64,000 nucleotides of DNA from an uncultured Eggerthellaceae bacterium (GCA_910588435.1 CAJUPL010000004.1:1-64000); one strand, 5' to 3'; shown: positions 1 through 7,630, numbered from the stretch's first letter. The notes: generated by a model not told the origin, from the letters alone. Numbers and translations: made by a program.

Positions 1-3
1 ATT

Positions 4-67
4 GGGTTGCAACCCCATCCTTCGGCCTCGCTCCGCTCGGTCCGGCTTACGGGATGCGTTGCATCCC
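4..67. repeat. Two perfect hairpins at the left edge of the window
   Basis: A perfect 12-bp palindrome (GGGTTGCAACCC) lies at 4-15 and a second hairpin (GGGATGC, loop gtt, GCATCCC) at 51-67. They resemble the short GC-rich hairpins of the dispersed repeats elsewhere in the window, so they are probably the end of a repeat cluster that begins outside it. Nothing in 1-203 looks like a gene. Confidence 0.5.
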
Positions 68-203
68 GCTTCATTCATAACGGCCTTCACCATCCCGCAT
101 TCGCTTTGACGCTCATGCGGAAAGTAGCGGCCTTGGCGCACTCACGTGCGCCTTATCCGGATGGTCATGCAGACCTGCTCATGTGCATTTCCGACTGCCA
201 ATG

Positions 204-332
204 TGCGGCAAGGCACAGGTGCGGTGCCTTGCCCTACGTCCACCAGGCGCATTCCCATGTCCAGCAACGTCTCTGCAATGGAGGTCTCTTTTGTTGACGT
301 AGGGCACGCCGTCGTTTTCATGGCGTGCCGCA
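204..332 (+). repeat. Inverted-repeat element with ctacgtc linkers, copy 1
   Basis: The element has two outer hairpins facing each other. The left one pairs GGCAAGGCAC with GTGCCTTGCC and is followed by ctacgtc; the right one pairs GGCACGCC with GGCGTGCC and is preceded by gacgtag. The constant parts (tgcGGCA, TGCCctacgtc) are the same on both sides while the inner stem bases differ and still pair. Further copies lie at 56515-56644 and 57548-57677. In all three cases the seven-hairpin family starts about 50-80 bp downstream. Confidence 0.75.
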
Positions 333-386
333 ACGCATCACCTCAGATCGCTTGCGTGTGGGACGTGGCTACAACCCTCCCCACCT

Positions 387-520
387 GTGGGCGGCTGCAT
401 TGCAGCCGCAGTTGCACGCTAGTGCAACGTAACGCAGGCGGTGAGCCTGCGAACACCCGATACGGGGCAATAGGTCAGGCAGGGTTGCCTGTCGCAGAAC
501 ACCTATCAGGGCATTTAAGG
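387..520 (+). repeat. Seven-hairpin family, left-half copy
   Basis: The order is gtgggcg, hairpin A (GGCTGCA-t-TGCAGCC), cgcag, hairpin B (TTGCAC-gcta-GTGCAA), cgtaac, hairpin C (GCAGGC-ggtga-GCCTGC), gaacacccga, then central hairpin D (CAGGC...GCCTG). The right half is degenerate: only parts resembling the cccgaaa segment remain near 530. Hairpin B has a different stem here from the other copies but is perfectly paired. Confidence 0.8.
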
Positions 521-573
521 TTTGCACCCGAAACGGAGGCTGGAAGGGAGCTAAGGGCGCATTGAAAGAGAAG

Positions 574-600
574 GGATGGGCGCATATGATGCACCCATCC
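574..600 (-). terminator. Intrinsic terminator downstream of bfr
   Basis: Read on the minus strand, the stem GGATGGGTGCA / TGCGCCCATCC with loop tcata is followed by a pyrimidine-rich CTTCTCTTTC tract. It lies just after the bfr stop codon. Confidence 0.6.
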
Positions 601-612
601 TGCAGGATACCC

Positions 613-1086
613 TTACTCCTCTGGCTTCTGGGTGGAGAGGAAGATCTGGAGGCCCATCTGATCGATCTGATCCTGGAGCGCTTCCAGCTCATCCACATGC
701 GCATCCTCGTCAGCCAAGATGCCCTCTAGGATGGTCTTCGTGGCGTTGTCATTCTTCTCAACGCAGAGCTTGATGGCCTCGTTGTAATCCTTGACGGTCT
801 GAAGCTCCATATCATGGTCATTGTCCACTTGCTCCGGCACCGTCTTGCCGATGTTGAACTCAGACAGCTTGGACACGATGGGCTTGCCTTCCAGGAACAG
901 GATGCGCTCCATCAGATGCTCAGCATGGTGCATCTCCTTGATGGCGCGGGTCTTGAAATCCCCTGACAGCTTCGCATAGCCCCAATCCTCGCACATCTCT
1001 GCGTGCAGCATGTACTGATTGATGGCCGTCAGCTCACCTTCCAGCAGATAGTTGAGCTTATCGATGATCGCCTTATCACCCTTCAT
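613..1086 (-). CDS. bfr: Bacterioferritin
   Basis: Iron-storage ferritin of about 157 residues, the usual bacterioferritin length; the family forms a 24-subunit shell that oxidises and stores ferrous iron. With the start at the second Met (MKGDK), the diiron ligands E18, E51, H54, E94, E127 and H130 fall at the same numbers as in the E. coli protein. M52, the heme axial ligand at the subunit interface, is present. The start is supported by AGAGGAC upstream; a Met one codon earlier is the alternative. It is transcribed alone, away from the repeat cluster, with a terminator behind it. It fits an anaerobe that limits free iron and oxygen damage. Confidence 0.95.
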   Translation of the reverse strand: MKGDKAIIDKLNYLLEGELTAINQYMLHAEMCEDWGYAKLSGDFKTRAIKEMHHAEHLMERILFLEGKPIVSKLSEFNIGKTVPEQVDNDHDMELQTVKDYNEAIKLCVEKNDNATKTILEGILADEDAHVDELEALQDQIDQMGLQIFLSTQKPEE

Positions 1087-1241
1087 CATGTCCTCTTCTC
1101 TCTTGAGACTGGGTCTTCAACATGAAGGGATGTTCTCTCATGAGGAGCGCAAGCTGCATCCACAAGCCAACCTCGTAACTGAAATGCTAAGCACCCATTG
1201 CACAGAGGACGAAATGAGCGAAAAAAGATGCGCGCCTTCGC

Positions 1242-1679
1242 TCAGGAGATGGCGCGCGCCTCTATCCTGCGAAGCGCAACGGATAAGCGGTCATCCATGC
1301 TGGAGATCCTGTGCACAGGCACTAAGGGGGCAAGCTTGCAAACGCCAGCTGCGCGTCCTGCTTGACGGCGTGCAGAAGGCTGCCCCATCGCCTCTGCAAC
1401 CTCAGAGCAAGTCCACGTGCAACCATACGGTATCCCTAAGCAAGCCTCCCAAACGCCTGTTTGGAAATCTGTGCCGTCCAGAAGCAGCGGCACATCGAAG
1501 GTCTTCCGCTTTCCAGCCAGATACTCCATCAGCTGCGTTGCACAGGCATTCGTGAGGGCGCTTGGGCTGTCAGCGCAAGCGCCTGCGCCTGCCCCGAACG
1601 CGACAAGCGAGATGCTGCCATCCACCTCTTCTATGAGGACAGGGCCTGCTTGCGTTGCGTACACGTGGCTATGCTTCAT
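1242..1679 (-). CDS. Alkyltransferase-like protein (Ogt/MGMT fold) lacking the acceptor cysteine
   Basis: The 145-residue protein aligns with the C-terminal domain of O6-methylguanine-DNA methyltransferases: FQTGVW near residue 72, IPYG near 83, an AMGQPSARR segment near 97-105, and an active-site block at 121-124. In active enzymes that block is PCHR and its Cys takes the alkyl group; here it reads PVHR. The Asn that normally precedes it is replaced, and the C-terminal glycine-rich part is diverged. By comparison with ATL proteins, which carry Trp at this position and bind alkylated bases without repair, this may be a damage sensor. It could also be a decaying gene. It has an intact frame and its own start. 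Confidence 0.75.
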   Translation of the reverse strand: MKHSHVYATQAGPVLIEEVDGSISLVAFGAGAGACADSPSALTNACATQLMEYLAGKRKTFDVPLLLDGTDFQTGVWEACLGIPYGCTWTCSEVAEAMGQPSARRQAGRAAGVCKLAPLVPVHRISSMDDRLSVALRRIEARAIS

Positions 1680-1765
1680 GTGGAACCTGCCTCTTGATCA
1701 TGCGCTGTGAGGTTGCATGAACTGTATCATAGGCATGCACCATCCACGATGCCATATATGCTCAT

Positions 1766-1774
1766 AAGGAGGAG
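1766..1774 (+). promoter_or_regulatory. Ribosome binding site that decides the rpe start
   Basis: AAGGAGGAG precedes three candidate starts: TTG at 1777, TTG at 1786 and ATG at 1789. Spacing and family alignment (about five residues before IAPSILSADF) favour TTG at 1777, though the spacing of four bases is short. Confidence 0.5.
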
Positions 1775-1776
1775 CT

Positions 1777-2448
1777 TTGGATAGATTGATGATCGCGCCA
1801 TCCATATTGTCAGCGGACTTCCTGGACATGGGGCACGGTGCTACGCTGATCAAGGAGTCAGGCGCGGATTGGGTGCATGTTGACGTGATGGACGGGCATT
1901 TCGTTCCGAACATCACGATGGGAGTGCCCCTGGTGAAGGCGTTGCGGCCGAGGACGGATCTGACCATAGACGCGCATCTGATGGTATCCAACCCCTTGAG
2001 GCAGATACCCTGGTTCGCAGGTGCCGGAGCAGACATCATCACCTTCCATCTGGAAGCCGTCACTGAGGATGAGGCCCATGAGGCGGTGCGCATGATCCAT
2101 GATGCGGGTGCGAAGGCCGGCGCCTCCATCAAGCCGAAGACGGATGTGAGCGCGATCCGGCCATTCTTGGACGAGCTGGACATGGTGCTGGTGATGAGCG
2201 TGGAGCCGGGCTTCTCAGGACAATCATTCATAGATGGGTCCCTTGAGCGCATAGCCGCTGTCAAGAGCATGGCGAATCGGATCGGGCATGACATCTTGAT
2301 CCAGGTTGACGGCGGCATCGGCCTTCAGAACATAAGAGAGGTAGCAGGCGCTGGCGCGGATTGCGTCGTCTGCGGGAATGCCTTCTTCAAGGCAGGCGAT
2401 CCGCTGAGCTTCCCAGCGAGGATGCGCGAAGCCGCATCAGGCAAATAG
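1777..2448 (+). CDS. rpe: Ribulose-phosphate 3-epimerase
   Basis: This TIM-barrel enzyme interconverts ribulose-5-phosphate and xylulose-5-phosphate in the pentose phosphate pathway. The length of 223 residues is normal. Diagnostic segments in order are IAPSILSADF (N-terminus, catalytic Ser), HVDVMDGHFVPN (metal ligands H34 and D36), DAHLMV (H67), MSVEPGF, and VDGGIG followed by CGNAFF for the catalytic Asp and phosphate site. It starts with TTG. The next gene, a cysteine desulfurase, follows about ten bases later, and a chain of same-strand genes runs on to the NIF3 gene, suggesting one operon. In B. subtilis rpe also lies near rpmB-yloU-yloV, which is the order seen further along this window. 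Confidence 0.95.
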   Translation: MDRLMIAPSILSADFLDMGHGATLIKESGADWVHVDVMDGHFVPNITMGVPLVKALRPRTDLTIDAHLMVSNPLRQIPWFAGAGADIITFHLEAVTEDEAHEAVRMIHDAGAKAGASIKPKTDVSAIRPFLDELDMVLVMSVEPGFSGQSFIDGSLERIAAVKSMANRIGHDILIQVDGGIGLQNIREVAGAGADCVVCGNAFFKAGDPLSFPARMREAASGK

Positions 2449-2460
2449 GGGGGGGCAGTG

Positions 2461-3660
2461 ATGACGAATAGATGCATATACATGGACTACGCGGCCACAT
2501 CGCCCATGGTACCGGAGGCGCTAGAGGCCATGCAGCCCTACCTCCAAGCAGGACCCGCATCCATAATGGATGACGGGAACCCGAATTCGCTATCAGCCCC
2601 AGGCAGAGCTGCATTCAAGGCGCTCGAGAAGGCCAGAGCTGCCCTTGCCTCATGCATCGGCGCACCTAGGCCCGATGAGGTCATCTTCACCTCTGGCGCC
2701 ACAGAGGCAGACGATGCGGCGGTGATGGGGATAGCGAAGGCGGTTCATGAGGCGCGCGAGAAGTCATCTTCCGGTACGTTCAAGCCGCATGTGATAACAA
2801 CGCAGATAGAGCACCCGGCCGTTCGCAAGCCCGCGAAGGCGCTAGAGCGCAGCGGCTTCGACGTCACGTACCTGAAGCCAGACCGTGACGGGTTCATCTC
2901 TGTCCAGGCGCTTGATGAGGCTCTGACAGATGAGACGGTGCTCGTCTCCATCCAGCTTGCGAACTCAGAGGTGGGCTCGGTCCAGGCCATCCGTCAGCTA
3001 GCTGAAGCTGCACATGCAAGGGGAGCGCTCTTCCATACGGATGCTGTCCAGGGCTTGGGCAAGGTGCCCGTGAGCGTGAGGGACCTAGAGGTTGATGCCG
3101 CATCCTTCTCCGCCCATAAGATCGGCGGCCCCTACGGCGTGGGCGCGCTCTATCTCAAGAGCAGGACGCCCTTCGCGCCCTTGCTGTTGGGCGGAGGTCA
3201 GGAGGGCGGCAGGCGCAGCGGCACGCAGAACGTTTGCGGGGCCGTTGGGTTCGCAGCGGCTGCCAACGTTGCAACGCAAGACGTGGAATCTGAGCAGGCG
3301 CGCTTGATGCAGATCAGGGATGCGCTCTATTCGCGCCTTTCCAGCTTCTCTCGGATCCAAAGCGCAGTGGATTGCCCAGAGGGCAGCCTTGACTTCCTCC
3401 CGAACATCGTCTGCGTCCTGATAGAGGGCATAGAGAGCCAGACCTCTGTGCTCAGGTTCGACTCATTGGGCATAGCCCTCTCAGGTGGAAGCGCCTGCTC
3501 TTCTGGTTCGCTCAACCCCAGCCGCGTGCTCACAGCGTGCGGGATAGGAGCAGATGAGGCGCAGACGGAGTGCCGGATCTCATTCGGCAGGTTCACTGAG
3601 ATGGAAGATGCGAATGCGCTGCTCGAAGCGGTGCCGAAGGTGCTTGACTGGAGGAGATAG
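2461..3660 (+). CDS. Cysteine desulfurase (NifS/IscS family)
   Basis: PLP enzyme that removes sulfur from cysteine for Fe-S cluster or thionucleoside synthesis. It has about 400 residues. The N-terminal YMDYAATSP, the SGATEADD cofactor loop near 80, HTDAVQ near 193 and the Schiff-base Lys in SAHKIGG (about residue 220) are all present. The catalytic Cys lies in a short loop, SGGSACSSG (about 346), as in the NifS/IscS group. No scaffold (iscU/nifU) or mnmA gene is adjacent, so its partner cannot be told from context. A GTG three bases upstream is an alternative start. A G-run rather than a clear Shine-Dalgarno sequence lies in front. Confidence 0.92.
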   Translation: MTNRCIYMDYAATSPMVPEALEAMQPYLQAGPASIMDDGNPNSLSAPGRAAFKALEKARAALASCIGAPRPDEVIFTSGATEADDAAVMGIAKAVHEAREKSSSGTFKPHVITTQIEHPAVRKPAKALERSGFDVTYLKPDRDGFISVQALDEALTDETVLVSIQLANSEVGSVQAIRQLAEAAHARGALFHTDAVQGLGKVPVSVRDLEVDAASFSAHKIGGPYGVGALYLKSRTPFAPLLLGGGQEGGRRSGTQNVCGAVGFAAAANVATQDVESEQARLMQIRDALYSRLSSFSRIQSAVDCPEGSLDFLPNIVCVLIEGIESQTSVLRFDSLGIALSGGSACSSGSLNPSRVLTACGIGADEAQTECRISFGRFTEMEDANALLEAVPKVLDWRR

Positions 3661-3662
3661 AG

Positions 3663-4481
3663 ATGGAGCTGGTGAACACCCATTGCCACACCGGATACTG
3701 CGGTCATGCGGAAGGGGAGGTGTCTGAGTACGTCAAGCGCGCGAAGGAAGCGGGGCTCACAACGCTTGCCTTCACCGATCACTATCCTCTCACCCCAGCG
3801 TTCGATCCAGATGACTACCTCTCCGTCCCGCCATCTGCGATGCCTGAGTACGAAGCGGCAGTGAAGGAAGCCCAGGAAGCAGAAGCTGATATGGACATCT
3901 TGTGCGGGATAGAGCTTGACTATCTGGGCAGCCTGGAAGACAGGGACCTTGCAAGCGCAGACCTCGACAGGTTCCAGCTGATACTGGGTTCTGTGCATTT
4001 CGTCGACGGCTGGCCCTTCGATGACCCGGCGAAGCGTGACAGATGGGATGAGCCAGGCGCCGCTGATGAGATCTGGAAGAGGTACGTCCAGCTCTGGTGC
4101 GATGCGGCATCTGACACATCCCTTCGCTTCGATGTGATGTCCCACCCAGACCTTGCGAAGAAGTTCGGATACCTGCCCTCTTTCAGCTTGCAGCCACTCT
4201 ATGACCAGATGGCGGAAGCTGCGCGCGCAGGCGGAAGGATGATAGAGCTGAATACGTCAGGATCCTACTATGCTTGCGCGGAACCATTCCCAGCTCCTGG
4301 CCTCTTGTCCGCATTCGCGCATGCTGAGGTTCCCTGCACGGTAGGCACGGACGCCCATGTGCCGGAAAACGTTGCCCGTGACATCCGTCATGGCTATTCG
4401 CTAATGAAAGAGGCCGGTTACAAATCCGTCACCGTGCCCACATCCTCAAGAGACAGGCGTAGCATCTCACTTGATATCTGA
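3663..4481 (+). CDS. PHP-domain phosphatase, histidinol-phosphatase (HisJ)-like
   Basis: The 272-residue protein shows PHP-family metal ligands: HCH at residues 7-9, TDH at 38-40, an ELD segment near 85, GSVH near 107, a His in the MSHPDL segment and GTDAH near the C-terminus. These build the trinuclear metal site of PHP phosphoesterases such as HisJ and HisK-type histidinol phosphatases. No other his genes lie nearby, so the substrate is uncertain. The gene starts two bases after the cysteine desulfurase stop and the NIF3 gene follows closely, so it is probably co-transcribed with both. The alternative is a generic sugar- or nucleotide-phosphate phosphatase. Confidence 0.85.
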   Translation: MELVNTHCHTGYCGHAEGEVSEYVKRAKEAGLTTLAFTDHYPLTPAFDPDDYLSVPPSAMPEYEAAVKEAQEAEADMDILCGIELDYLGSLEDRDLASADLDRFQLILGSVHFVDGWPFDDPAKRDRWDEPGAADEIWKRYVQLWCDAASDTSLRFDVMSHPDLAKKFGYLPSFSLQPLYDQMAEAARAGGRMIELNTSGSYYACAEPFPAPGLLSAFAHAEVPCTVGTDAHVPENVARDIRHGYSLMKEAGYKSVTVPTSSRDRRSISLDI

Positions 4482-4503
4482 GGCTCATCTGAAAGGAATC
4501 CAT

Positions 4504-5475
4504 ATGGGCAAGAAGGATAAGAAGGACAAGAAGAGATCCAAGAGAGCTACGCTAGGCGATGATGCTTCTAGGCATAGCTCAAGGAAGGCTCCAGTCAAGC
4601 CCGATGCTCTCGCCAAGAGCGGTGAGAGGCACATCGTCCGCCCCTCTGCCAACCTCACCATCGGCGGTCTAGAGAGGTCGTTGCTCTCCGCGTTCCCAGC
4701 TGACACTGCTGAAGCATGGGATAGGACGGGGCTTTTGGTAGGGGAGCGCGCGCTTCCCTTGGAGAAGGTGGCCGTGACGTTGGATCCAACGGTAGATGCC
4801 ATCAAGGAAGCAGCAGCATCTGGGGCGAACGTCTTGCTGTCGCACCACCCCGCATACATAGAGGCTCCTGATGCATTCGCTCCGGAGCCGTCAGTGGCAT
4901 TGAGCCCAGGTGCTGGCGTCTTCGCAGCCATCAGCTCTGGTGTTGCGCTCATGTGCTTCCATACGGCACTGGATGTGAGCAAGCCGGCCCAAGCCGTGCT
5001 CCCCGGAATGCTCCATCTGAGCTTCACGGGAAGCGTGCTCGTGCCCGTTCCCGGACATGAGGGCTTGGGGTATGGGCAGATCTGCCGCATGGGTGGCGCT
5101 GGTTCGAAGGATGCGTCGCTGGCTCATCTGGCTGCACGCTGCACGTCCGTATTCGGGCGCGCCCCAAGGGTCTGGGGCAAGTTCGATTCCCGCGTGACCA
5201 GCGTGGTCACATGGACGGGCAGCGCGTCGGGGATGCTGGATGCAGCCATCAAGGCAGGTGTTGACTGCGTGATCTGCGGGGAGGTCAAGTATCACGATGC
5301 TCTTGCGGCTAAGCAAGCAGGTCTCTCGTTGATAGAGCTCGGGCATGATGTGAGCGAATTCCCTCTCACTGCGGTCCTTGCTGATGCGGTTGCGGCATAT
5401 GGCGTATCGTCTGAGAGCATCGTCATCTTGGATCAGACGGACAATTGGGCTTATCCTGAGAGCATCCGCCTTTAG
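4504..5475 (+). CDS. NIF3 / DUF34 dinuclear-metal protein with lysine-rich N-terminus
   Basis: This NIF3-like (YbgI) protein belongs to a widespread dimetal family sometimes labelled GTP cyclohydrolase I type 2; its true role is unsettled. Metal-binding segments are LSHHP (around 115), CFHTALD (around 155) and, near the C-terminus, ELGHDVSE. The start is placed at ATG 4504 because AAAGGAA lies just before it. An in-frame TTG 33 bases upstream would overlap the previous gene. The first 45 residues are highly charged, very rich in Lys and Arg with repeats of KKDKK type, and are absent from typical family members. This tail could bind nucleic acid or ribosomes, but that is inference. Confidence 0.85.
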   Translation: MGKKDKKDKKRSKRATLGDDASRHSSRKAPVKPDALAKSGERHIVRPSANLTIGGLERSLLSAFPADTAEAWDRTGLLVGERALPLEKVAVTLDPTVDAIKEAAASGANVLLSHHPAYIEAPDAFAPEPSVALSPGAGVFAAISSGVALMCFHTALDVSKPAQAVLPGMLHLSFTGSVLVPVPGHEGLGYGQICRMGGAGSKDASLAHLAARCTSVFGRAPRVWGKFDSRVTSVVTWTGSASGMLDAAIKAGVDCVICGEVKYHDALAAKQAGLSLIELGHDVSEFPLTAVLADAVAAYGVSSESIVILDQTDNWAYPESIRL

Positions 5476-5511
5476 AGGAAATGAATGCGGCAAGCCTTTC
5501 CTGATTTGCAC

Positions 5512-5517
5512 TAGAAT
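5512..5517 (+). promoter_or_regulatory. Putative -10 element (TAGAAT) for the coiled-coil zinc-ribbon gene
   Basis: TAGAAT lies 35 bases before the start codon. The same hexamer precedes three other genes in this window (12105, 13276, 29033), which supports it as the local -10 form. No good -35 is seen. GCCTTTCC at 5496-5503 and GGAAAGGC at 5539-5546 form an inverted repeat that spans it. Confidence 0.45.
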
Positions 5518-5552
5518 GGTCATCTAGGCTGACATCTCGGGAAAGGCTGGCC

Positions 5553-6275
5553 ATGCAGGCAACGTCATATGACATAGAGTCCCTCAAAGCGGCACAGCAA
5601 GCAGATTTCGACATCCTCCATATGACCCGTGAGCTAGAAGAGCTGCCTCAACGGCAGGTGATAGTGGATTGCCGCAAGAAGCGCGAAGCCCTGAAGGAGA
5701 AGATGGGCAAGATAGATGCGGTCAGGTCTGACATCAAGCGGAAGCTCACCCGCGCCAAGGATGAGGACGCATCGCTCATCAAGAAGGAGAACGGCGTTCA
5801 AGCAGCCATAGAAGCAGCTGGCAATGACTATCGCAACGCTGAGGCCAGGACCAAGGAGCTAGACGGGATCTTCAAGCGTCGTCAATCCCTATCCGAGGAC
5901 ATCTCAACGCTGGAAGGTGAGCTTGCCAAGGTCAATGAGCTATCTGCTCAAGCGGACAAGGCCCTTCAGGGCATAGACGCAAGCGAAGCAGCGGCAACCG
6001 ATGAGTTCAAGCGCGAAGGCGGTCGCCTCAGGTCATCCATCGCTGATGCAGAGCGCAAGCGCGAAGAGCTCTTGGATAGCTTGACCTCTGAGCTCTCCCA
6101 AGCATATCGCCTGACGTCTGAGCGCATGGGGACGGTGGTGGTAGGCAACCTGGAGATGAGCAGGTGCGGCGTCTGCCGTGCAAGCATCGACCCAGGCCGC
6201 TTGATAGAGGTCAAGGCGCAGGCTCCTGTCACCTATTGCCCCATATGCAAGCGCTTGCTGATAGTGGATGCCTGA
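5553..6275 (+). CDS. Coiled-coil protein with C-terminal C4 zinc ribbon
   Basis: About 240 residues. Residues 10-190 are dense in Glu, Lys, Ala and Leu and read as long antiparallel coiled coils. The C-terminus carries CGVC and CPIC pairs about 25 residues apart, a C4 zinc ribbon. This matches the zf-RING_7 (DUF164) family, whose members often sit beside NIF3 genes, as here. No enzymatic motif is visible. The family is thought to bind nucleic acid or act as a structural adaptor, but the function is not established. A strong terminator follows 25 bases after the stop. Confidence 0.85.
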   Translation: MQATSYDIESLKAAQQADFDILHMTRELEELPQRQVIVDCRKKREALKEKMGKIDAVRSDIKRKLTRAKDEDASLIKKENGVQAAIEAAGNDYRNAEARTKELDGIFKRRQSLSEDISTLEGELAKVNELSAQADKALQGIDASEAAATDEFKREGGRLRSSIADAERKREELLDSLTSELSQAYRLTSERMGTVVVGNLEMSRCGVCRASIDPGRLIEVKAQAPVTYCPICKRLLIVDA

Positions 6276-6300
6276 ACGAGCATCCCCAGCGCATTGAAAA

Positions 6301-6325
6301 GGCCCCCTGAAGAGGGGGCCTTTGC
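6301..6325. terminator. Bidirectional terminator between the zinc-ribbon gene and rpmB
   Basis: The perfect stem GGCCCCCT / AGGGGGCC with loop gaag is followed by TTTGCTTTT on the plus strand. The two flanking genes converge, so it may serve both. Confidence 0.85.
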
Positions 6326-6361
6326 TTTTGCTGATGAGCTGTTCTATGAGGCTTTGGAGAG

Positions 6362-6553
6362 CTATGCCCTCTCCACCTTGCCAGCCTTCATGCAACGGGT
6401 GCAGACCTTCGCCTTGCGGACATGGCCCTTTGAATCCTTGATGGTGATCTTCTGCACGTTGGGACGGAACACCCTGTTCGTGACCCTGTGTGAGTGGCTC
6501 ACGTTATGCCCGAATGAGGGCTTCTTCCCGCAGATCTCGCATACCTGTGACAT
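6362..6553 (-). CDS. rpmB: 50S ribosomal protein L28
   Basis: A 63-residue L28. It is the zinc-binding form: CEIC at residues 5-8 and CTRC near 52-55 supply four cysteines. The GHNVSHSHRVTNR segment is the typical rRNA-binding core. It is alone on the minus strand and points away from the Asp23-YloV operon. The divergent rpmB / yloU-yloV arrangement is also seen in Bacillus. Confidence 0.97.
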   Translation of the reverse strand: MSQVCEICGKKPSFGHNVSHSHRVTNRVFRPNVQKITIKDSKGHVRKAKVCTRCMKAGKVERA

Positions 6554-6689
6554 TTCGAACTCCTATTGGCTCTTAAAGTTCATCGTTATATCTTGTGGAG
6601 CAGCAACCGCAAACTATAGCACATAAGACCCATGATCTGTCACATCAAGCGGTGAAAGCTCATTTGCGACCTTCAACATCCTGCATGTC

Positions 6690-7032
6690 GCTCACGCTCA
6701 TGCGTAATGCAGCGGCCTGAACGCCAACGTGCGCACCTCAGCCCCAACCCCTAACCTGTGGGCGGCTGCATTGCAGCCGCAGCATTGGCCCCCTAACCTG
6801 TGGGCGCTTGCATCGCAAGCGCAGCATTGGCCCCCTAACCTGTGGGCGCTTGCATCGCAAGCGCAGCATTGCGATGAGCAATGCGTAACTTGCCCGACAG
6901 GGCAAGAGCACCCGGAACAAAGCAACAGGTCAGGCAACCTAGCCTGGCGCAAGACACCTATCCGGGTATTTCGGGTTATCACCCTCATTACGCTGTGCTA
7001 GCGCACAGCTGCGTCGGCAATGCCGACGCCCA
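6690..7032 (+). repeat. Seven-hairpin element with three tandem left ends
   Basis: A full element runs 6842-7032. Left hairpin A is GCTTGC/GCAAGC, B is CATTGC/GCAATG and C is TTGCCC/GGGCAA; the right end, in mirror order, has GGG/CCC, CTGTGC/GCACAG and GTCGGCA/TGCCGAC. Two extra copies of the terminal unit (ctaacctgtgggcg, hairpin A, cagcattgg) precede it at about 6751 and 6792, one with stem GGCTGC and one with GCTTGC. The rest of the 6554-7285 gap holds only weaker repeat remnants (6660-6750) and a degenerate stretch up to 7200; no gene is seen. Confidence 0.85.
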
Positions 7033-7285
7033 CTCCTGGGGGGTAGCTGCCGTAAGCTATGCTAGCGCCTTCAGGACCGAACGATGCGCGTTGCAGTCAT
7101 CCCTGTAGCGTTGCATCTTGGATCGCGATCTGGCTGCTAAAGCGTTTCGTAGGCGATGCGTGGAGGGTGCTTACGCGCATGATGGCTTGCGCTATACTGA
7201 CCCAAGCTCATGCATATCCGCGGTGCGCGTCAGCATGCCGTGAGATGACCTGAGCGCATCATCGGACATGAGAAAGGAGCATCAT

Positions 7286-7630
7286 ATGGCAGACAAGATC
7301 TCAGGTGAGCTTCACGTAGCCAATGATGTCCTAGCGGATATAGTGGGATATGCGGCGCTTGAATGCTATGGCGTGGTTGGCATGACAGCTCCCAATGCTG
7401 CTGATGGCATCGCCAAGCTCTTGCCAGCAAGCCGCCTTCGCCGTGGGATCACCGTGACGCCTGAGGAAGAGGGCATAAAGGTGGATCTGTATGTGGTGAT
7501 CGAATATGGGACCAACATCACCACCGTCTCTCAGAATCTCTCGGATCAGGTCAAGTTCGCTTTGAACGAATACGCCTGCGTGCCCATAACAGATGTCATA
7601 GTCCACGTACAGGACATAAGGATCAGATGA
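7286..7630 (+). CDS. Asp23/Gls24 family protein (YloU-like)
   Basis: A 114-residue member of the Asp23/Gls24 family of cytoplasmic or membrane-associated envelope-stress proteins. Visible features are the N-terminal KISGELHVANDVLADIVG segment, the central ALECYGVVGM and the C-terminal beta-strand stretch ending VIVHVQDIRI. The start is placed at ATG 7286 because AGAAAGGAGC lies just before it; the earlier in-frame ATG has no ribosome site. Its neighbour is a YloV/FakA-like kinase, the pairing known from Firmicutes as yloU-yloV, which suggests a shared role in the envelope or fatty-acid pathway. The stop overlaps an upstream in-frame ATG of the next gene. Confidence 0.9.
   Translation: MADKISGELHVANDVLADIVGYAALECYGVVGMTAPNAADGIAKLLPASRLRRGITVTPEEEGIKVDLYVVIEYGTNITTVSQNLSDQVKFALNEYACVPITDVIVHVQDIRIR

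Noticed and set aside
6690..7032. Possible CRISPR array because of several spaced repeats
   Set aside because: Repeat units are hairpins of different sequence, spacing is irregular, and there are no cas genes. The changes are within the stems, not in spacers.
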